NCBI GenBank assembly: GCA_964407665.1
Contig: CAYOWK010000019.1
Coordinates: 3,067-67,066, forward strand
DNA length: 64,000 bases
Origin: CAYOWK01 sp964407665
GTDB lineage: Bacteria > Pseudomonadota > Alphaproteobacteria > Caulobacterales > Hyphomonadaceae
Reading direction: 5' to 3'
Of this stretch, positions 48,433-57,425 are shown piece by piece. Numbering within the stretch: position 1 is the stretch's first letter; each line of letters opens with the position of its first letter. The notes beneath the pieces are model-generated. The model saw only the letters and a program-made list of their open reading frames with translations. It ran no database searches and was not told the DNA's origin. The position numbers were made by a program, and so were the translations under genes.

Positions 48433-49188
48433 TTGGCCGAGCCGAAATGCGATCTGACCGTCCTCGTTCCGTTCTACAACGAGGCCGGGAATATCGAGCC
48501 CCTCGTGAACGAAATTCACGCTGCAATGGCAGGGCTCGATTACGAGATCGTCTGCGTCAATGACTGTTCCGGCGATACGACGGCTCCGGAACTCGCTGCA
48601 GCGATGGCCAGAAACCCGGAACGCGTCCGCGTTTTCACCCATATCCGTCGCTGCGGAAAATCGGCAGCGCTCATGACTGGGCTCAGATCGGCGCGCGGGA
48701 CCTGGATCCAGCTTCTCGACGGGGACGGCCAGAACGATCCCGCAGACGCCCGCCGTGTCTGGGACCAGGTCGTCAGCATCAACACCAATCAGGCCCTGGG
48801 CATCGTCTGCGGCCGCCGGACCAGCCGGAACGACAGCGGCTTCAAGTGGGTGCAGTCCCGGGTAGCAAATGGCGTGCGGCGCTTCTGCCTGAACGACGAC
48901 GCGACCGATACCGGGTGCGGCTTCAAGATGGTGCGCAAGCGCGCCTTCGAGGATCTGCCCTTCTTTGCCGCCATGCACCGGTTTCTGCCCGCGCTTGTGA
49001 AACGTGCCGGGTGGGACGTGGTGGAGGAGCCAGTGGCTGACCGCAGGCGCCTGCATGGGGTGTCAAAATACGGATTTCTGGGCCGGCTTGGCGCCGGAGT
49101 GGTGGACCTCTTCGGAATGATGTGGCTTGTGCGGCGCGGGGGCTATGGAATTGCAGCCGAGTGGAATGATCCGCGCGCATCGCGCTGA
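48433..49188 (+). CDS. Glycosyltransferase family 2, DPMS-like
   Basis: 251 residues. Inverting GT-A enzyme of the dolichyl/undecaprenyl-phosphate glycosyltransferase type: LTVLVPFYNEAGNIEPLVNE, IVCVNDCSGDTT (DCSxD), the LLDGDGQNDP metal-binding motif (DxD-like, ~95) and DTGCGFKMVRKRAF (~155), then the RRxHGxSKYG loop (RRLHGVSKYG). The final ~40 residues form a hydrophobic segment (LGAGVVDLFGMMWLVRRGG), probably membrane-anchoring. The start is TTG. It supplies a lipid-linked sugar, probably to the GT39-type enzyme encoded 42 bases downstream. Similar pairs decorate LPS or surface glycans. Confidence 0.88.
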   Translation: MAEPKCDLTVLVPFYNEAGNIEPLVNEIHAAMAGLDYEIVCVNDCSGDTTAPELAAAMARNPERVRVFTHIRRCGKSAALMTGLRSARGTWIQLLDGDGQNDPADARRVWDQVVSINTNQALGIVCGRRTSRNDSGFKWVQSRVANGVRRFCLNDDATDTGCGFKMVRKRAFEDLPFFAAMHRFLPALVKRAGWDVVEEPVADRRRLHGVSKYGFLGRLGAGVVDLFGMMWLVRRGGYGIAAEWNDPRASR

Positions 49189-49230
49189 ACAGTCCGGTCC
49201 GTTGTAGAGTTGTAGTCGGATACCTGTCAC

Positions 49231-50838
49231 GTGAAGCCCGCACGCAAGACTCCCAAGAAGCCGCCCGTGCGCCGGAAGAAGGTGCGCCGCGAACTGTCGT
49301 TCGACTCGTTCACGCGCCTCGACCGCAACGCCGTCCTCTTCCTGATCTACCTCTACTGCCTGATCCACTGGGCGGTGCGTGTCATCGTGGGGCCGGTCTT
49401 CACGATTGAAGAGGCCGGCGAACTCCTGATGTCGCAGTCCTTCCAGATGGGCTACGACAGCCGTGAGCCGCCCCTTCTTGCGTGGCTGCACGCGGGCGCC
49501 ATGCGTATTCCCGAGGTGTACGTCGCCGCTACGCTGGCCATCAAATACGTTCTGATGGCGGCTGGCCTGTCCCTCTACTACCTCGCTGCCCGCAACGTTC
49601 TCGTGAAGCCGGGCGTGTCGGCTGCGGCCGTCGCCGCATGGGCCCTGACCTACGTTGTCGGCTGGAACATGCACGAGGACCTCATCGGCATGGTGGCCCT
49701 GATGGCGGCCCTCTCGATGACGCTGCATGCACTATCGCGGATCCTCGCCTGGCGGCGCATGAAGGACTGGGTCTATCTGGGCCTTGCCATGGGCGTTGGC
49801 CTTCTGACCCATCATTTCTACGCCATCTTCCCTGTCGCGATCCTCGCCGCCACGTCGGTCTCGCCCTTCTTCCGCGACGCCATCCGGCCCGGACGCCTGG
49901 CGATGGCAATCATCATCGCACTGGCGATGTATGCGCCCTACGCCATCTGGCTCGGCACCCACTTCGACGCCATCGTCTTCGCCCTCGAACAGTTCCGCGC
50001 CAACTGGGAAGTGAACCCGGAGTGGATCACACGCGTCCAGGGAGGAGCGATGTCGCTGGGCCGCTCCGTTCTCTCTGCATCGCTGCCGCTGTCGGTGTTC
50101 TGGGCCACGCTGTTCTGGACCATGTGGCTACCCATTCTTTACCCCGTATTCGGGCGCCGCTCGACCGACGAGGAGCCGCACGAGGCGGCCTGGCGCAACA
50201 TCCTGCTGGCGACGGCCATCCTGACCGCCTTACCCTATCTTGTCAGCGTCCTCTTTGGCGTCGGCAGCTACCGGACCTACTGGCTCCTGCCCGTCCTGTT
50301 CACGCTGCCGATCTGGATGTTCGCCCATGTGAAGCGCGCCGGCGAATTCCCAATCGCCCTGCGCGCCTACGCCAGCATCGCCATCATCTCGATCGTGGCC
50401 GTCCTCGGCGGACGGATCGTCGAATGGCAGATGGACATCCGGACCTGCGATGAATCGGTCGGCTGCGACGCCTATGCGCCGATCTCGGACTGGGCCGAAG
50501 AGCTGCGCAAGGCCGGGTTCGAGGGCGGCACCATCGTCGGCGCGGACCGCCAGCTGACCGGCAACCTGCGCGCCGCCATGCCAGAAGCGCGCGTCCTGGA
50601 CGCCTCGTTGCCGCCCGCAGCGTTCCCCGCGCCCCAGATCCAGGGCGCATGCGTCGCTGTCTGGCGGAACTACACCATCATGCCCGAGGCGCTTCACGAC
50701 TATCTGGTCGAGCAGCTCGGCGCCCTGCCCGAGGACCGCGGCCCCGAAGGCGCGATCCGCCGGAATCTGCGAATGAGCGGATCAAAGGGCGCGACGCTGT
50801 ACTACTACTTCGTGCAGCCGTCGGCCGATTGCCGCTAG
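49231..50838 (+). CDS. Integral-membrane glycosyltransferase, GT39/ArnT-like
   Basis: 535 residues with about ten transmembrane helices. Polyprenol-phosphate-sugar glycosyltransferase of GT-C type. First periplasmic loop carries the catalytic acidic pair in GPVFTIEEAGELLMSQSFQMGYDSREPPLLAWLH, a shape seen in ArnT/GT39 proteins (DxE-like EE and the YxSRxPPL motif). Long C-terminal periplasmic domain (~390-535). Start GTG 49231 after the upstream GT2 stop. The pair resembles the two-component modules that transfer a sugar to lipid A or another envelope acceptor; the sugar is unknown. Its stop overlaps the rimM stop on the opposite strand. Confidence 0.85.
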   Translation: MKPARKTPKKPPVRRKKVRRELSFDSFTRLDRNAVLFLIYLYCLIHWAVRVIVGPVFTIEEAGELLMSQSFQMGYDSREPPLLAWLHAGAMRIPEVYVAATLAIKYVLMAAGLSLYYLAARNVLVKPGVSAAAVAAWALTYVVGWNMHEDLIGMVALMAALSMTLHALSRILAWRRMKDWVYLGLAMGVGLLTHHFYAIFPVAILAATSVSPFFRDAIRPGRLAMAIIIALAMYAPYAIWLGTHFDAIVFALEQFRANWEVNPEWITRVQGGAMSLGRSVLSASLPLSVFWATLFWTMWLPILYPVFGRRSTDEEPHEAAWRNILLATAILTALPYLVSVLFGVGSYRTYWLLPVLFTLPIWMFAHVKRAGEFPIALRAYASIAIISIVAVLGGRIVEWQMDIRTCDESVGCDAYAPISDWAEELRKAGFEGGTIVGADRQLTGNLRAAMPEARVLDASLPPAAFPAPQIQGACVAVWRNYTIMPEALHDYLVEQLGALPEDRGPEGAIRRNLRMSGSKGATLYYYFVQPSADCR

Positions 50839-51389
50839 GACGTCTGCTGTCCGGAAGGCGGGCGCTGCAGCGCTTCCGGCAACAGATCGTCATCTGCCGC
50901 GATCGTCAGCAGGCGCGCCTCCAGATCAACGGACGGCGCCACTTCGCGGGTGAAGGGCAGAAAGAATATCGGCCCGCCTTCCGGCTGGATCTCGAGAAGA
51001 TCGCCGGCGCCAAAGTCGCGTACGTCGCGCACAACGCCCAGCTGGCGTCCATCAACATGCACGGCCACGCAGCCGATCAGGTCAACCACATAGACCTCGT
51101 CCTCGTCTTCGGGGTCGGGCATCGCATCGCGCGGCACATGCAGGAACGTGCCCCGCAGCGCTTCCCACTCCTCGCGGGTGCGCGCCTCTTCGGTGACGAC
51201 GCCATAGAGGTCCTTCAGGAGACGGATCGAGACCGGCGTCAGCAGGACCTTGCCGTCCGCATCCAGCAGCGGCCCATAGTCGAAACAGGCGTCGGGATCG
51301 TCGGTGTAGGACCGCACCTTCGCCTCGCCGCGCACGCCAAACGCACCGGCAATCTGACCCACAACCACAAGACGCGAAGACGCTGTCAC
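50835..51389 (-). CDS. rimM: Ribosome maturation factor RimM
   Basis: 184 residues. Binds S19 and helps fold the 3' head of 16S rRNA during 30S assembly. N-terminal beta-barrel begins VVVGQIAGAFGVRGEAKVRSYT, the family hallmark; the PRC-barrel half has EVYVVDLIGCVAVHVDGRQ and GAGDLLEIQPEGGPIFFLPFT and ends with DLEARLLTI. GTG start overlaps the stop of the GNAT gene (GTGA), so coupled. In most Proteobacteria trmD and rplS follow rimM; here the next gene downstream is the convergent GT39 gene, and trmD-rplS are not in the window. Confidence 0.95.
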   Translation of the reverse strand: MTASSRLVVVGQIAGAFGVRGEAKVRSYTDDPDACFDYGPLLDADGKVLLTPVSIRLLKDLYGVVTEEARTREEWEALRGTFLHVPRDAMPDPEDEDEVYVVDLIGCVAVHVDGRQLGVVRDVRDFGAGDLLEIQPEGGPIFFLPFTREVAPSVDLEARLLTIAADDDLLPEALQRPPSGQQTS

Positions 51390-51904
51390 TTCGGACCCAG
51401 TTCGCGCACGAGCATCGCCACCACCTTGCCGAGACGCGGCGAAGGCCGGGAGGCGATATGGTGGAAGCCGGCGCCCTTGTGGAATGCCATGCTTTCGGGG
51501 TTCGGCGGCTGCTCGTTGACCTCGCAGGTGATGCGCGGCTCGTCGAGTTCGCGCGCTGCAAGCGCCGCCGCATCATAGAGCGCCCGGCCAACGCCCTTGC
51601 GCTTGACCGAGGCGTCTACAGCGATCCGGTCCACATAGAGGTGCCGCCGGAAGCGGTCCTCGAACCAGCCGTAATTGTCGCTCGGATAGGCTGTGCCGGG
51701 CTCGATCAGGATCAGGAAGCCCACGGGCTTCCCGTCCAGTTCAGCGACGAGCACGCGCGCGGCCCATCTGCGTATCTGGCGATACTCGTCGCGGCTCATC
51801 TCCGCGACGCCAGGGCCCGACGCGCCGTTGAGGGCGAGGATGAAATCCTCGTCCCCCTCCGTTGCGACGCGAACCGAGATGATACCCGGGGCCGTACCGC
51901 TCAA
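51386..51904 (-). CDS. GNAT-family N-acetyltransferase between rpsP and rimM
   Basis: 172 residues from TTG 51904 (GGAG eight bases upstream, five bases after the rpsP stop). GNAT fold: ISVRVATEGDEDFILALNGAS, motif A VDRIAVDASVKRKGVGRALYDAAAL (acetyl-CoA loop, ~95-118), CEVNEQPPNPESMAFHKGAGF (motif B). Its position inside the ffh-rpsP-rimM cluster suggests a modification of a ribosomal or translation protein, but that is guesswork. Substrate unknown. The longer ATG frame upstream runs through rpsP and is not credible. Confidence 0.85.
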   Translation of the reverse strand: MSGTAPGIISVRVATEGDEDFILALNGASGPGVAEMSRDEYRQIRRWAARVLVAELDGKPVGFLILIEPGTAYPSDNYGWFEDRFRRHLYVDRIAVDASVKRKGVGRALYDAAALAARELDEPRITCEVNEQPPNPESMAFHKGAGFHHIASRPSPRLGKVVAMLVRELGPK

Positions 51905-51909
51905 GCAGG

Positions 51910-52326
51910 TTACTCCGCAGCAGGCTCTTCGGCGGCTTCGGGTGCAGGAGCCGGCGCGTTGCGGGCTTCTTCCTCGGCCTGACGGCGAGCTTCTTCCTTC
52001 TCGGCCTTCTCGGCGGCGCGTTCCTTGGCTTTCTCGCCCGGCTCGGCCTTGTTCGGGTTGTTGCCGTGCTCCCACTTCACGAGGCCGGCTTCAGCAAGGA
52101 AGCGTGCGACGCGGTCGGTCGGCTGGGCGCCCTTGGCGAGCCATTCCTTGACCTTCTCGACTTCGATGATGACGCGCTTGTCCGAGTCCTTCGGCTGCAG
52201 CGGGTCATAGGCGCCGACGCGGTCGATGAAGCGGCCATCGCGCGGGCTGCGCGAGTCGGCGACGACGATGCGGTAGTACGGGCGGTGGGTGGAGCCGCCG
52301 CGGGCAAGGCGAAGTTTCAGAGACAT
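51910..52326 (-). CDS. rpsP: 30S ribosomal protein S16, with long acidic tail
   Basis: 138 residues against 82 in E. coli. The first ~85 residues are typical S16: LKLRLARGGSTHRPYYRIVVAD, SRSPRDGRFIDRVGAYDPL and VKEWLAKGAQPTDRVARFL. From ~85 the chain is a Glu/Ala/Lys-rich helical tail (KAKERAAEKAEKEEARRQAE) ending APAPEAAEEPAAE, a form seen in several alphaproteobacteria. First of the rpsP-GNAT-rimM run; separated from aroQ by 46 bases. Confidence 0.96.
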   Translation of the reverse strand: MSLKLRLARGGSTHRPYYRIVVADSRSPRDGRFIDRVGAYDPLQPKDSDKRVIIEVEKVKEWLAKGAQPTDRVARFLAEAGLVKWEHGNNPNKAEPGEKAKERAAEKAEKEEARRQAEEEARNAPAPAPEAAEEPAAE

Positions 52327-52371
52327 AGTCTACCTTTCAGTCTTTGGTCTGGTTGGTTGGGAGGTCAGGCG

Positions 52372-52662
52372 TCAGCCCTTCCCCTGCAGTTTTTCGTGGT
52401 GACGGATGACTTCCGTCACGATGAAGTTGAGGAATTTCTCGGCGAAGTCCGGATCGAGATCGGCCTCGTTGGCCAGACGGCGGAGACGTTCGATCTGCTG
52501 GGCCTCACGCGTCTTGTCGGCCGGAGGCAGGTCGTGCGCGGCCTTCAGCTCGCCCACGGCCTTGGTGCACTTGAACCGCTCGGCCAGCATGTGGACGACG
52601 GCGGCGTCGATGTTGTCGATGGACGCGCGCAGGCGCGCGAGTTCGGCGAGGGGCTGGGTCAT
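52372..52662 (-). CDS. Chorismate mutase, AroQ class
   Basis: 96 residues, all helical. Catalyses chorismate to prephenate. ELARLRASIDNIDAAVVHMLAERF is the long first helix with the conserved Arg and Asp, followed by CTKAVGELKAAHDLP (Lys) and the catalytic end helix (REAQQIERLRRLANEADLD, then FLNFIVTEVIRHHEKLQ). Its start overlaps the ffh stop (four bases), so it is translated together with ffh. The joining of ffh, a chorismate mutase and rpsP occurs in several alphaproteobacteria. Confidence 0.93.
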   Translation of the reverse strand: MTQPLAELARLRASIDNIDAAVVHMLAERFKCTKAVGELKAAHDLPPADKTREAQQIERLRRLANEADLDPDFAEKFLNFIVTEVIRHHEKLQGKG

Positions 52663-54161
52663 TTCTTCTTGTCTCCACCGAGACCCGGAAGACCGCCCGG
52701 CATCGACGAACCCAGACCGGGCAGTCCGCCCGGCAACTTCGAGCCGCCCATGTTCGGACCGCCGAGGCCTTGCAGGCCCTTCATGGCGGCGGCGTTCATC
52801 TGCGGACCCTGGCCCGGCGTGGACATGCCGCCCATCTGGCCCATCAGGGCCTTCATGCCGCCCTTGCCCATCTTCTTCATCATGTCGGCCATGTTCCGGT
52901 GCATCTTGAGCACCTTGTTGACCTCGGCCACGTCCACCCCAGCGCCCGCCGCGATGCGGCGCTTGCGCGAGGCGGCCAGAATATCGGGCTTCTTCCGTTC
53001 GGCGGGCGTCATCGACAGGATGATCGCTTCCTGACGCTTGAGAACCTTGTCGTCGAGATTGGCAGAGGCCATCGCCTGCTTCGCCTTCTGGGCGCCGGGC
53101 ATCATGCCCATGATGCCGCCGAGGCCGCCCATCTTCTGCAGCTGGCGCAGCTGCTGTGCGAAGTCATCGAGGTCGAACTGGCCCTTGGCCAGCTTCTTCG
53201 CCATCTTCTCGGCTTCGACCTGATCGATCTCGGCCTTGGCCTTCTCGACCAGCGAGACGATATCGCCCTGACCCAGAATACGGCCCGCAACCCGGCGCGC
53301 GTCGAACAGGTCGAGCCCGTCGTGCTTTTCGCCCATGCCGAGGAAGCGGATCGGCAGGCCCGTGACCGAGCGCATCGACAGCGCGGCGCCGCCGCGTCCG
53401 TCGCCATCCATCCGCGTCAGCACAAGGCCGGTCAGCGGCAGGCGGGCGTGGAAGCGCTTGGCCGTCTCGACGGCGTCCTGACCCGTGAGGGCGTCAGCCA
53501 CCAGCAGCGTTTCCTGCGGCTTGGCGATCGAGGCGATCTCGGCCGCCTCGTTCATCATCTGCTCGTCCAGCGTCGTGCGGCCGGCAGTGTCGAGCATCAG
53601 CACGTCATAGCCGCCCAGACGCGCGGCGGAGATGGCGCGGCGGGCGATTTCGGCGGGGCTCTGCCCTTCAACGATCGGCAGAGCGTCAACGCCAGCCTGA
53701 CCGGCCAGCACCCGCAGCTGTTCCATGGCGGCTGGGCGGCGCGTGTCGAGCGAGGCGACGAGCACCTTCTTGCGCTCGACTTCGCGCAGGCGCTTGGCCA
53801 GCTTGCCGGTTGTCGTGGTTTTGCCCGACCCCTGCAGGCCGGCCATCATGATGACGGCAGGCGGGCTGTCGATCTTCAGGCGTTCCGGCTCGGCGTCGCC
53901 GCCCAGCAGCTCGACCAGCTCGTCATGGACGATCTTGACGACCAGCTGGCCCGGCTTGATCGAACGGATGACGTTCTCGCCAACGGCCTTGGGCCGCACG
54001 TCATCGATGAACTTCTTGACCACGGACAGCGCGACGTCGGCTTCCAGCAGCGCCACGCGGATCTCGCGCAGGGCTTCGGAGACGTCCTTCTCGGACAGCG
54101 CTCCCCGCCCGGTCAGGCCGTCAAAGACGCCGGATAGCTTCTCTGTAAGCGCGTCGAACAT
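52659..54161 (-). CDS. ffh: Signal recognition particle protein Ffh
   Basis: 500 residues. GTPase that with 4.5S RNA delivers membrane proteins to FtsY and SecYEG. N domain MFDALTEKLSGVFDGLTGRG; G domain with P-loop AGLQGSGKTTTTGKLAKRL (~105), DTRRPAAMEQLRVLA, DTAGRTTLDEQMM (~190), TKxD-like TRMDGDGRGGAALS (~245); Met-rich M domain from ~325 (MGGLGGIMGMMPGAQKAK, RKRRIAAGAGVDVAEVNK, HRNMADMMKKMGKGGM). Extra Gly/Pro/Met tail ends GLGGDKKK. ATG 54161 follows AGGAGA by six bases. It is the first gene of the ffh-aroQ-rpsP-GNAT-rimM operon, transcribed from the 390-base gap. Confidence 0.97.
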   Translation of the reverse strand: MFDALTEKLSGVFDGLTGRGALSEKDVSEALREIRVALLEADVALSVVKKFIDDVRPKAVGENVIRSIKPGQLVVKIVHDELVELLGGDAEPERLKIDSPPAVIMMAGLQGSGKTTTTGKLAKRLREVERKKVLVASLDTRRPAAMEQLRVLAGQAGVDALPIVEGQSPAEIARRAISAARLGGYDVLMLDTAGRTTLDEQMMNEAAEIASIAKPQETLLVADALTGQDAVETAKRFHARLPLTGLVLTRMDGDGRGGAALSMRSVTGLPIRFLGMGEKHDGLDLFDARRVAGRILGQGDIVSLVEKAKAEIDQVEAEKMAKKLAKGQFDLDDFAQQLRQLQKMGGLGGIMGMMPGAQKAKQAMASANLDDKVLKRQEAIILSMTPAERKKPDILAASRKRRIAAGAGVDVAEVNKVLKMHRNMADMMKKMGKGGMKALMGQMGGMSTPGQGPQMNAAAMKGLQGLGGPNMGGSKLPGGLPGLGSSMPGGLPGLGGDKKK

Positions 54162-54551
54162 CACGTCTCCTGTTTCCGCTGCAACGCGCAGGGGAAACGT
54201 AGTGCTGCGGCCCCCGAAAACAAACTCCGGACAGCCAGACCCCGCGCATAACGCCAAACACCCCGCCGGGCGCAACGCGCTGAGCGGGGGACCTCGCCAG
54301 GCTCATCCCCCACGCAAGTGAGGGGATCGTCCCGGTCAAGGCGCAGATGTGCAATCTGCGCGGAAGCGGCGGTGGATAAACCGGGACGGCGGGGAGGTCA
54401 AGGCGGGACGCGGCGCCCCCCTTACACCTGCACCAGTACCGTCCGGCTGTCATGGTTACCCACCGGTCAATGCGGACAACCAATCCTTCAGATTGGGTTC
54501 ATCGCGGGTTCTGCACCCTCGTGCTATCTACGGGGCAGGAGACGGATCACC
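54162..54551. other. Divergent promoter region between ffh and the M23 peptidase gene
   Basis: 390 bases carrying start signals for two opposite genes. A hairpin TCATCCCC … GGGGAT occurs at ~54,303-54,330. The stretch 54,380-54,430 is G/C-runs only. No signature of SRP RNA or tRNA was seen on either strand. Confidence 0.45.
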
Positions 54552-55313
54552 ATGACGACACGGACCGTTCTGGGCCTCGCCGCCTTGCTTGCCACGGGCG
54601 CCTGCGCTTCGAACCCTTCGCCCGCCCCGATCGCCTATGGCGGACGGCCCGCCCCTGCGCCGCATGCGCCGGCAGCCGCCGCTCCGCGACCCGCTCAGCA
54701 ACCCGACGCCGTCTATGCGTTTGCCCCCGCCGCGCCGGTCTGGGGATCGCTGCGGCTCTGCAGCGGCCGTGTCAGCAATCCCGGTCCGGTCAGCGTCTCG
54801 AACGAAACCCTTGGCTGGACGCCGCACATCAATACGCCCGCCGGCCAGCTGATGCGCAACCCCACGCAGGGCGCCTGCCTCTCGTCGGGCTACGGCTTCC
54901 GCAACATCGCCAATGGCGGTCCGCGCCAGCACAGCGGCATCGACCTCGCCAACGCGGCCGGGGGTTTCATCTACGCCGCCGGGGCTGGACGGGTGCTGAC
55001 CGCCGGACCGCGCGGCCTGCTCGGCCTCGCGGTCGAACTGGACCACGGCAATGGCGTTCGCACGCTTTATGCGCACATGGCCGACCTCAATCCTGCGGTC
55101 CAGCCCGGCGTCTGGGCGGCGGCGGGCGCAGCCATCGGGCGCATGGGCGCAACTGGCAACGCAACCGGCGTGCACCTTCATTACGAGGTTCAGGTCGACG
55201 GCCAGAAGGTCGATCCGCTGACCTTCGGCGCCGACCCCTGGGGGTCTGCACCGCCCGCCTACGCGGCCTGGGGAACCGAAGCCGCGTCGCCCCCTGGCGC
55301 TGCGGCCTACTGA
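54552..55313 (+). CDS. M23-family peptidase, exported lipoprotein
   Basis: 253 residues from ATG 54552 (GGAGA upstream). Lipobox MTTRTVLGLAALLATGAC. After a Pro/Ala-rich linker comes a LytM/M23 domain: YGFRNIANGGPRQHSGIDLAN (HxxxD motif; first Zn ligand His in RQHSGIDL), AAGAGRVLTAG, YAHMADLNPAVQPG and TGVHLHYEVQVDGQKVDPL (HLH, Zn ligand). The Zn ligand set appears complete. It cleaves peptidoglycan cross-links or acts as an amidase activator. Single gene. Confidence 0.9.
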   Translation: MTTRTVLGLAALLATGACASNPSPAPIAYGGRPAPAPHAPAAAAPRPAQQPDAVYAFAPAAPVWGSLRLCSGRVSNPGPVSVSNETLGWTPHINTPAGQLMRNPTQGACLSSGYGFRNIANGGPRQHSGIDLANAAGGFIYAAGAGRVLTAGPRGLLGLAVELDHGNGVRTLYAHMADLNPAVQPGVWAAAGAAIGRMGATGNATGVHLHYEVQVDGQKVDPLTFGADPWGSAPPAYAAWGTEAASPPGAAAY

Positions 55314-55399
55314 GACCCAACGACTGACAGACGGCGCCTATAGGCGGAACGTGCGCGGGGGCATTGCGTTAGGCGACAGTTCCAGCGGACTGTTCCCCA

Positions 55400-56242
55400 A
55401 TGCCCACCTTCTCGATCCGACACGCCACAACCTACACCTACTCGGCGCCGGTAAGCCTGGGCGTGCACCGGCTCTACCTGCGGCCGCGAGCCGACCACAA
55501 GCTGAAGCTCATCACCGCCTCCCTGACGCTGTCGCCGCCCGCTGCGGTGGTCTGGCGTAATGACGTCTATGGCAATTCCCTCGCAGTCGCCCAGTTCTCG
55601 GGCCAGACCAGCCGCCTTGACGTCGTCTCGGAGCTCAAGGTCGAGACCTTCCCCCGCAGCGAGGCGCAGAGGCGCATGCTGCTGAACGCATCCCAGGAAA
55701 TCGGCCCCGAGAACGACGCCCGCGCCCTCGCCCCCTATCTGGCCATATCGGACGAAGATCGTGCGGCCGTCTCCGCCTGGATCGATCAGGCTGCAACCGG
55801 CGTCTACAAGAGCCAGTATGAGCGCCTGCTCGAATGCGCCGCCCGCATCCGCTTCGAATTCGACTACCGGCTGCGCTACGAGGAAGGCGTGCAGGCGCCC
55901 CGCGACACCCTGCTGTCGCACTCCGGCACCTGCCGCGACTTCGCCGAGCTGATGATGGCCGCCGCACGCACCCTGGGCAGCCCTGCACGCTTCGTCACCG
56001 GCTATGTCTGGACCCCCAACGCCGCCCCCGGCTCGCTGGCCCCGCACGCCTGGGCGGAAATCTACGTCCATGGCGCCGGCTGGATCGAACTCGACGCCAC
56101 CAACGGCCTCGTCGACGATGGCGACCTGATCCCCGTCGCCACCGCCCTCTCGGGCGCCGAACTCACGCCGATCTCCGGCTCCTTCACCGGCGCGGCGACC
56201 TCGACGCTCCTGGTCGGGGTGGACGTCCAGAAGTCCCGCTAA
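55400..56242 (+). CDS. Transglutaminase-like cysteine protease-fold protein
   Basis: 280 residues. N-terminal beta domain (TFSIRHATTYTYSAPVSLGVHRLYLRPR is the standard bacterial start), transglutaminase core with Cys in SHSGTCRDFAELMMAAAR (~175), His in GSLAPHAWAEIYVHGAGW (~218) and Asp in ELDATNGLVDDGD (~230). All three triad residues are present. Cytoplasmic (no signal peptide). This family is often next to genes for peptide or protein degradation; its substrate is not known. Confidence 0.92.
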   Translation: MPTFSIRHATTYTYSAPVSLGVHRLYLRPRADHKLKLITASLTLSPPAAVVWRNDVYGNSLAVAQFSGQTSRLDVVSELKVETFPRSEAQRRMLLNASQEIGPENDARALAPYLAISDEDRAAVSAWIDQAATGVYKSQYERLLECAARIRFEFDYRLRYEEGVQAPRDTLLSHSGTCRDFAELMMAAARTLGSPARFVTGYVWTPNAAPGSLAPHAWAEIYVHGAGWIELDATNGLVDDGDLIPVATALSGAELTPISGSFTGAATSTLLVGVDVQKSR

Positions 56243-56395
56243 GCCTCAGGACGGCCTGCCGCCTACCCTCGCGGCGGGGAAGGTCGTGCGTTCGTGATTG
56301 GGTTCGGCTTGCCTCTGCTTCCTGCCGCCTGCAAGCTAGTCAGGGCGAAAGCCGTAAAGGCGGGCCCACGGGGCGGAAGACAGGAGTTTCGGGGC

Positions 56396-57319
56396 ATGAG
56401 GTTGGTCTCCGCCATCGCGCGCACGGCGGCAGCGCTTGCCACGGCGGCGTTCGCCCTCCTCGCCCCTGCTTCGGCTCAGTCGCGCCGCGTCGACCTCGAA
56501 CTGGTGCTGGCCGTCGACATCTCCCAGTCCATGAGCCGGGATGAGCACCTCCTGCAGCGCATGGGCTATGTCGAGGCGTTCCGCCACAAGGACGTCATCA
56601 ACGCCATCACCGCCGGGCCCGAGGGCCGCATCGCCGTCATGTACATGGAATGGGCGGGCGACTTCGAACCCATCCCTCTGATCGAGTGGACGATCCTGTC
56701 CGACCAGAAATCCGTTCAGGCCTTCGCCGACCGGCTGGAGCGCGAGCCCCTGTGGGGCGAACAGCGCACCTCCATTTCGCGCGCGCTGGAGACCGCCGCC
56801 GCCGCCATCCTCGGCAACGACATCTCCTCCCATCGCCAGGTCATCGACGTATCGGGCGACGGGCCGAACAACGCCGGCATGCCGGTCGAGCCTGCGCGCG
56901 ACGAGGTGGTGAGGCAGGGCATCACCATCAACGGTCTGCCGATCATGCTGAACAAGCCGCTCGAATTCTACGACATCGAGCACCTCGACCGCTACTACAA
57001 GGACTGCGTGATCGGCGGCGCCGCGGCGTTCATCGTGCCGGTGTTCGACCTGCGCCACTTCGCGTCCACCATCCGCAAGAAGCTGGTGATGGAGATCGCC
57101 AGCATCGAGGTCGCCCCGGACGTCGCGCCGATCCAGTACGCCGAGGCGCCGGACGCAGCCCCGCTCAGCCCCGCCCCCTTGCCCGGCAGCCCCTTCGAGG
57201 ACAGCGCCCGTCTCGAACGCGCGCAGCTCAAGCTCCCGAAGGAGAAGATGGACTGCATGCTCGGCGAGAAAGTCTGGGGATCGCGCGGCTGGGGCGGCGG
57301 CTGGGGCCGCTTCCCGTAG
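56396..57319 (+). CDS. DUF1194 protein, von Willebrand A-like, secreted
   Basis: 307 residues from ATG 56396 (AGGAG nine bases upstream). Signal peptide cleaved near PASAQS. DUF1194 starts RVDLELVLAVDISQSMSRDE: VDISQSMS is a perfect MIDAS motif (DxSxS), with QVIDVSGDGPNNAGMPVEPARDE and GAAAFIVPVFDLRHFASTIRKK typical of the family. A Pro-rich stretch and a KEKMDCMLGEKVWGSRGWGGG tail end the protein. It is a predicted extracytoplasmic metal-dependent binding protein of unknown role, followed by another VWA gene. Confidence 0.88.
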   Translation: MRLVSAIARTAAALATAAFALLAPASAQSRRVDLELVLAVDISQSMSRDEHLLQRMGYVEAFRHKDVINAITAGPEGRIAVMYMEWAGDFEPIPLIEWTILSDQKSVQAFADRLEREPLWGEQRTSISRALETAAAAILGNDISSHRQVIDVSGDGPNNAGMPVEPARDEVVRQGITINGLPIMLNKPLEFYDIEHLDRYYKDCVIGGAAAFIVPVFDLRHFASTIRKKLVMEIASIEVAPDVAPIQYAEAPDAAPLSPAPLPGSPFEDSARLERAQLKLPKEKMDCMLGEKVWGSRGWGGGWGRFP

Positions 57320-57425
57320 GCCGGATAGCAGGCCCGGCGGCAAACTGGACGGACCCTGCGCGCCCGCGTAGTCTCCCCTGACGGGAGCCGTCCCCGCACC
57401 ACGAGACCTGAACAAGAGACCTGGC

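Noticed and set aside
54162..54551. 4.5S SRP RNA gene beside ffh
   Set aside because: The conserved GGAAGGAAGCA-type loop of SRP RNA is absent on both strands.
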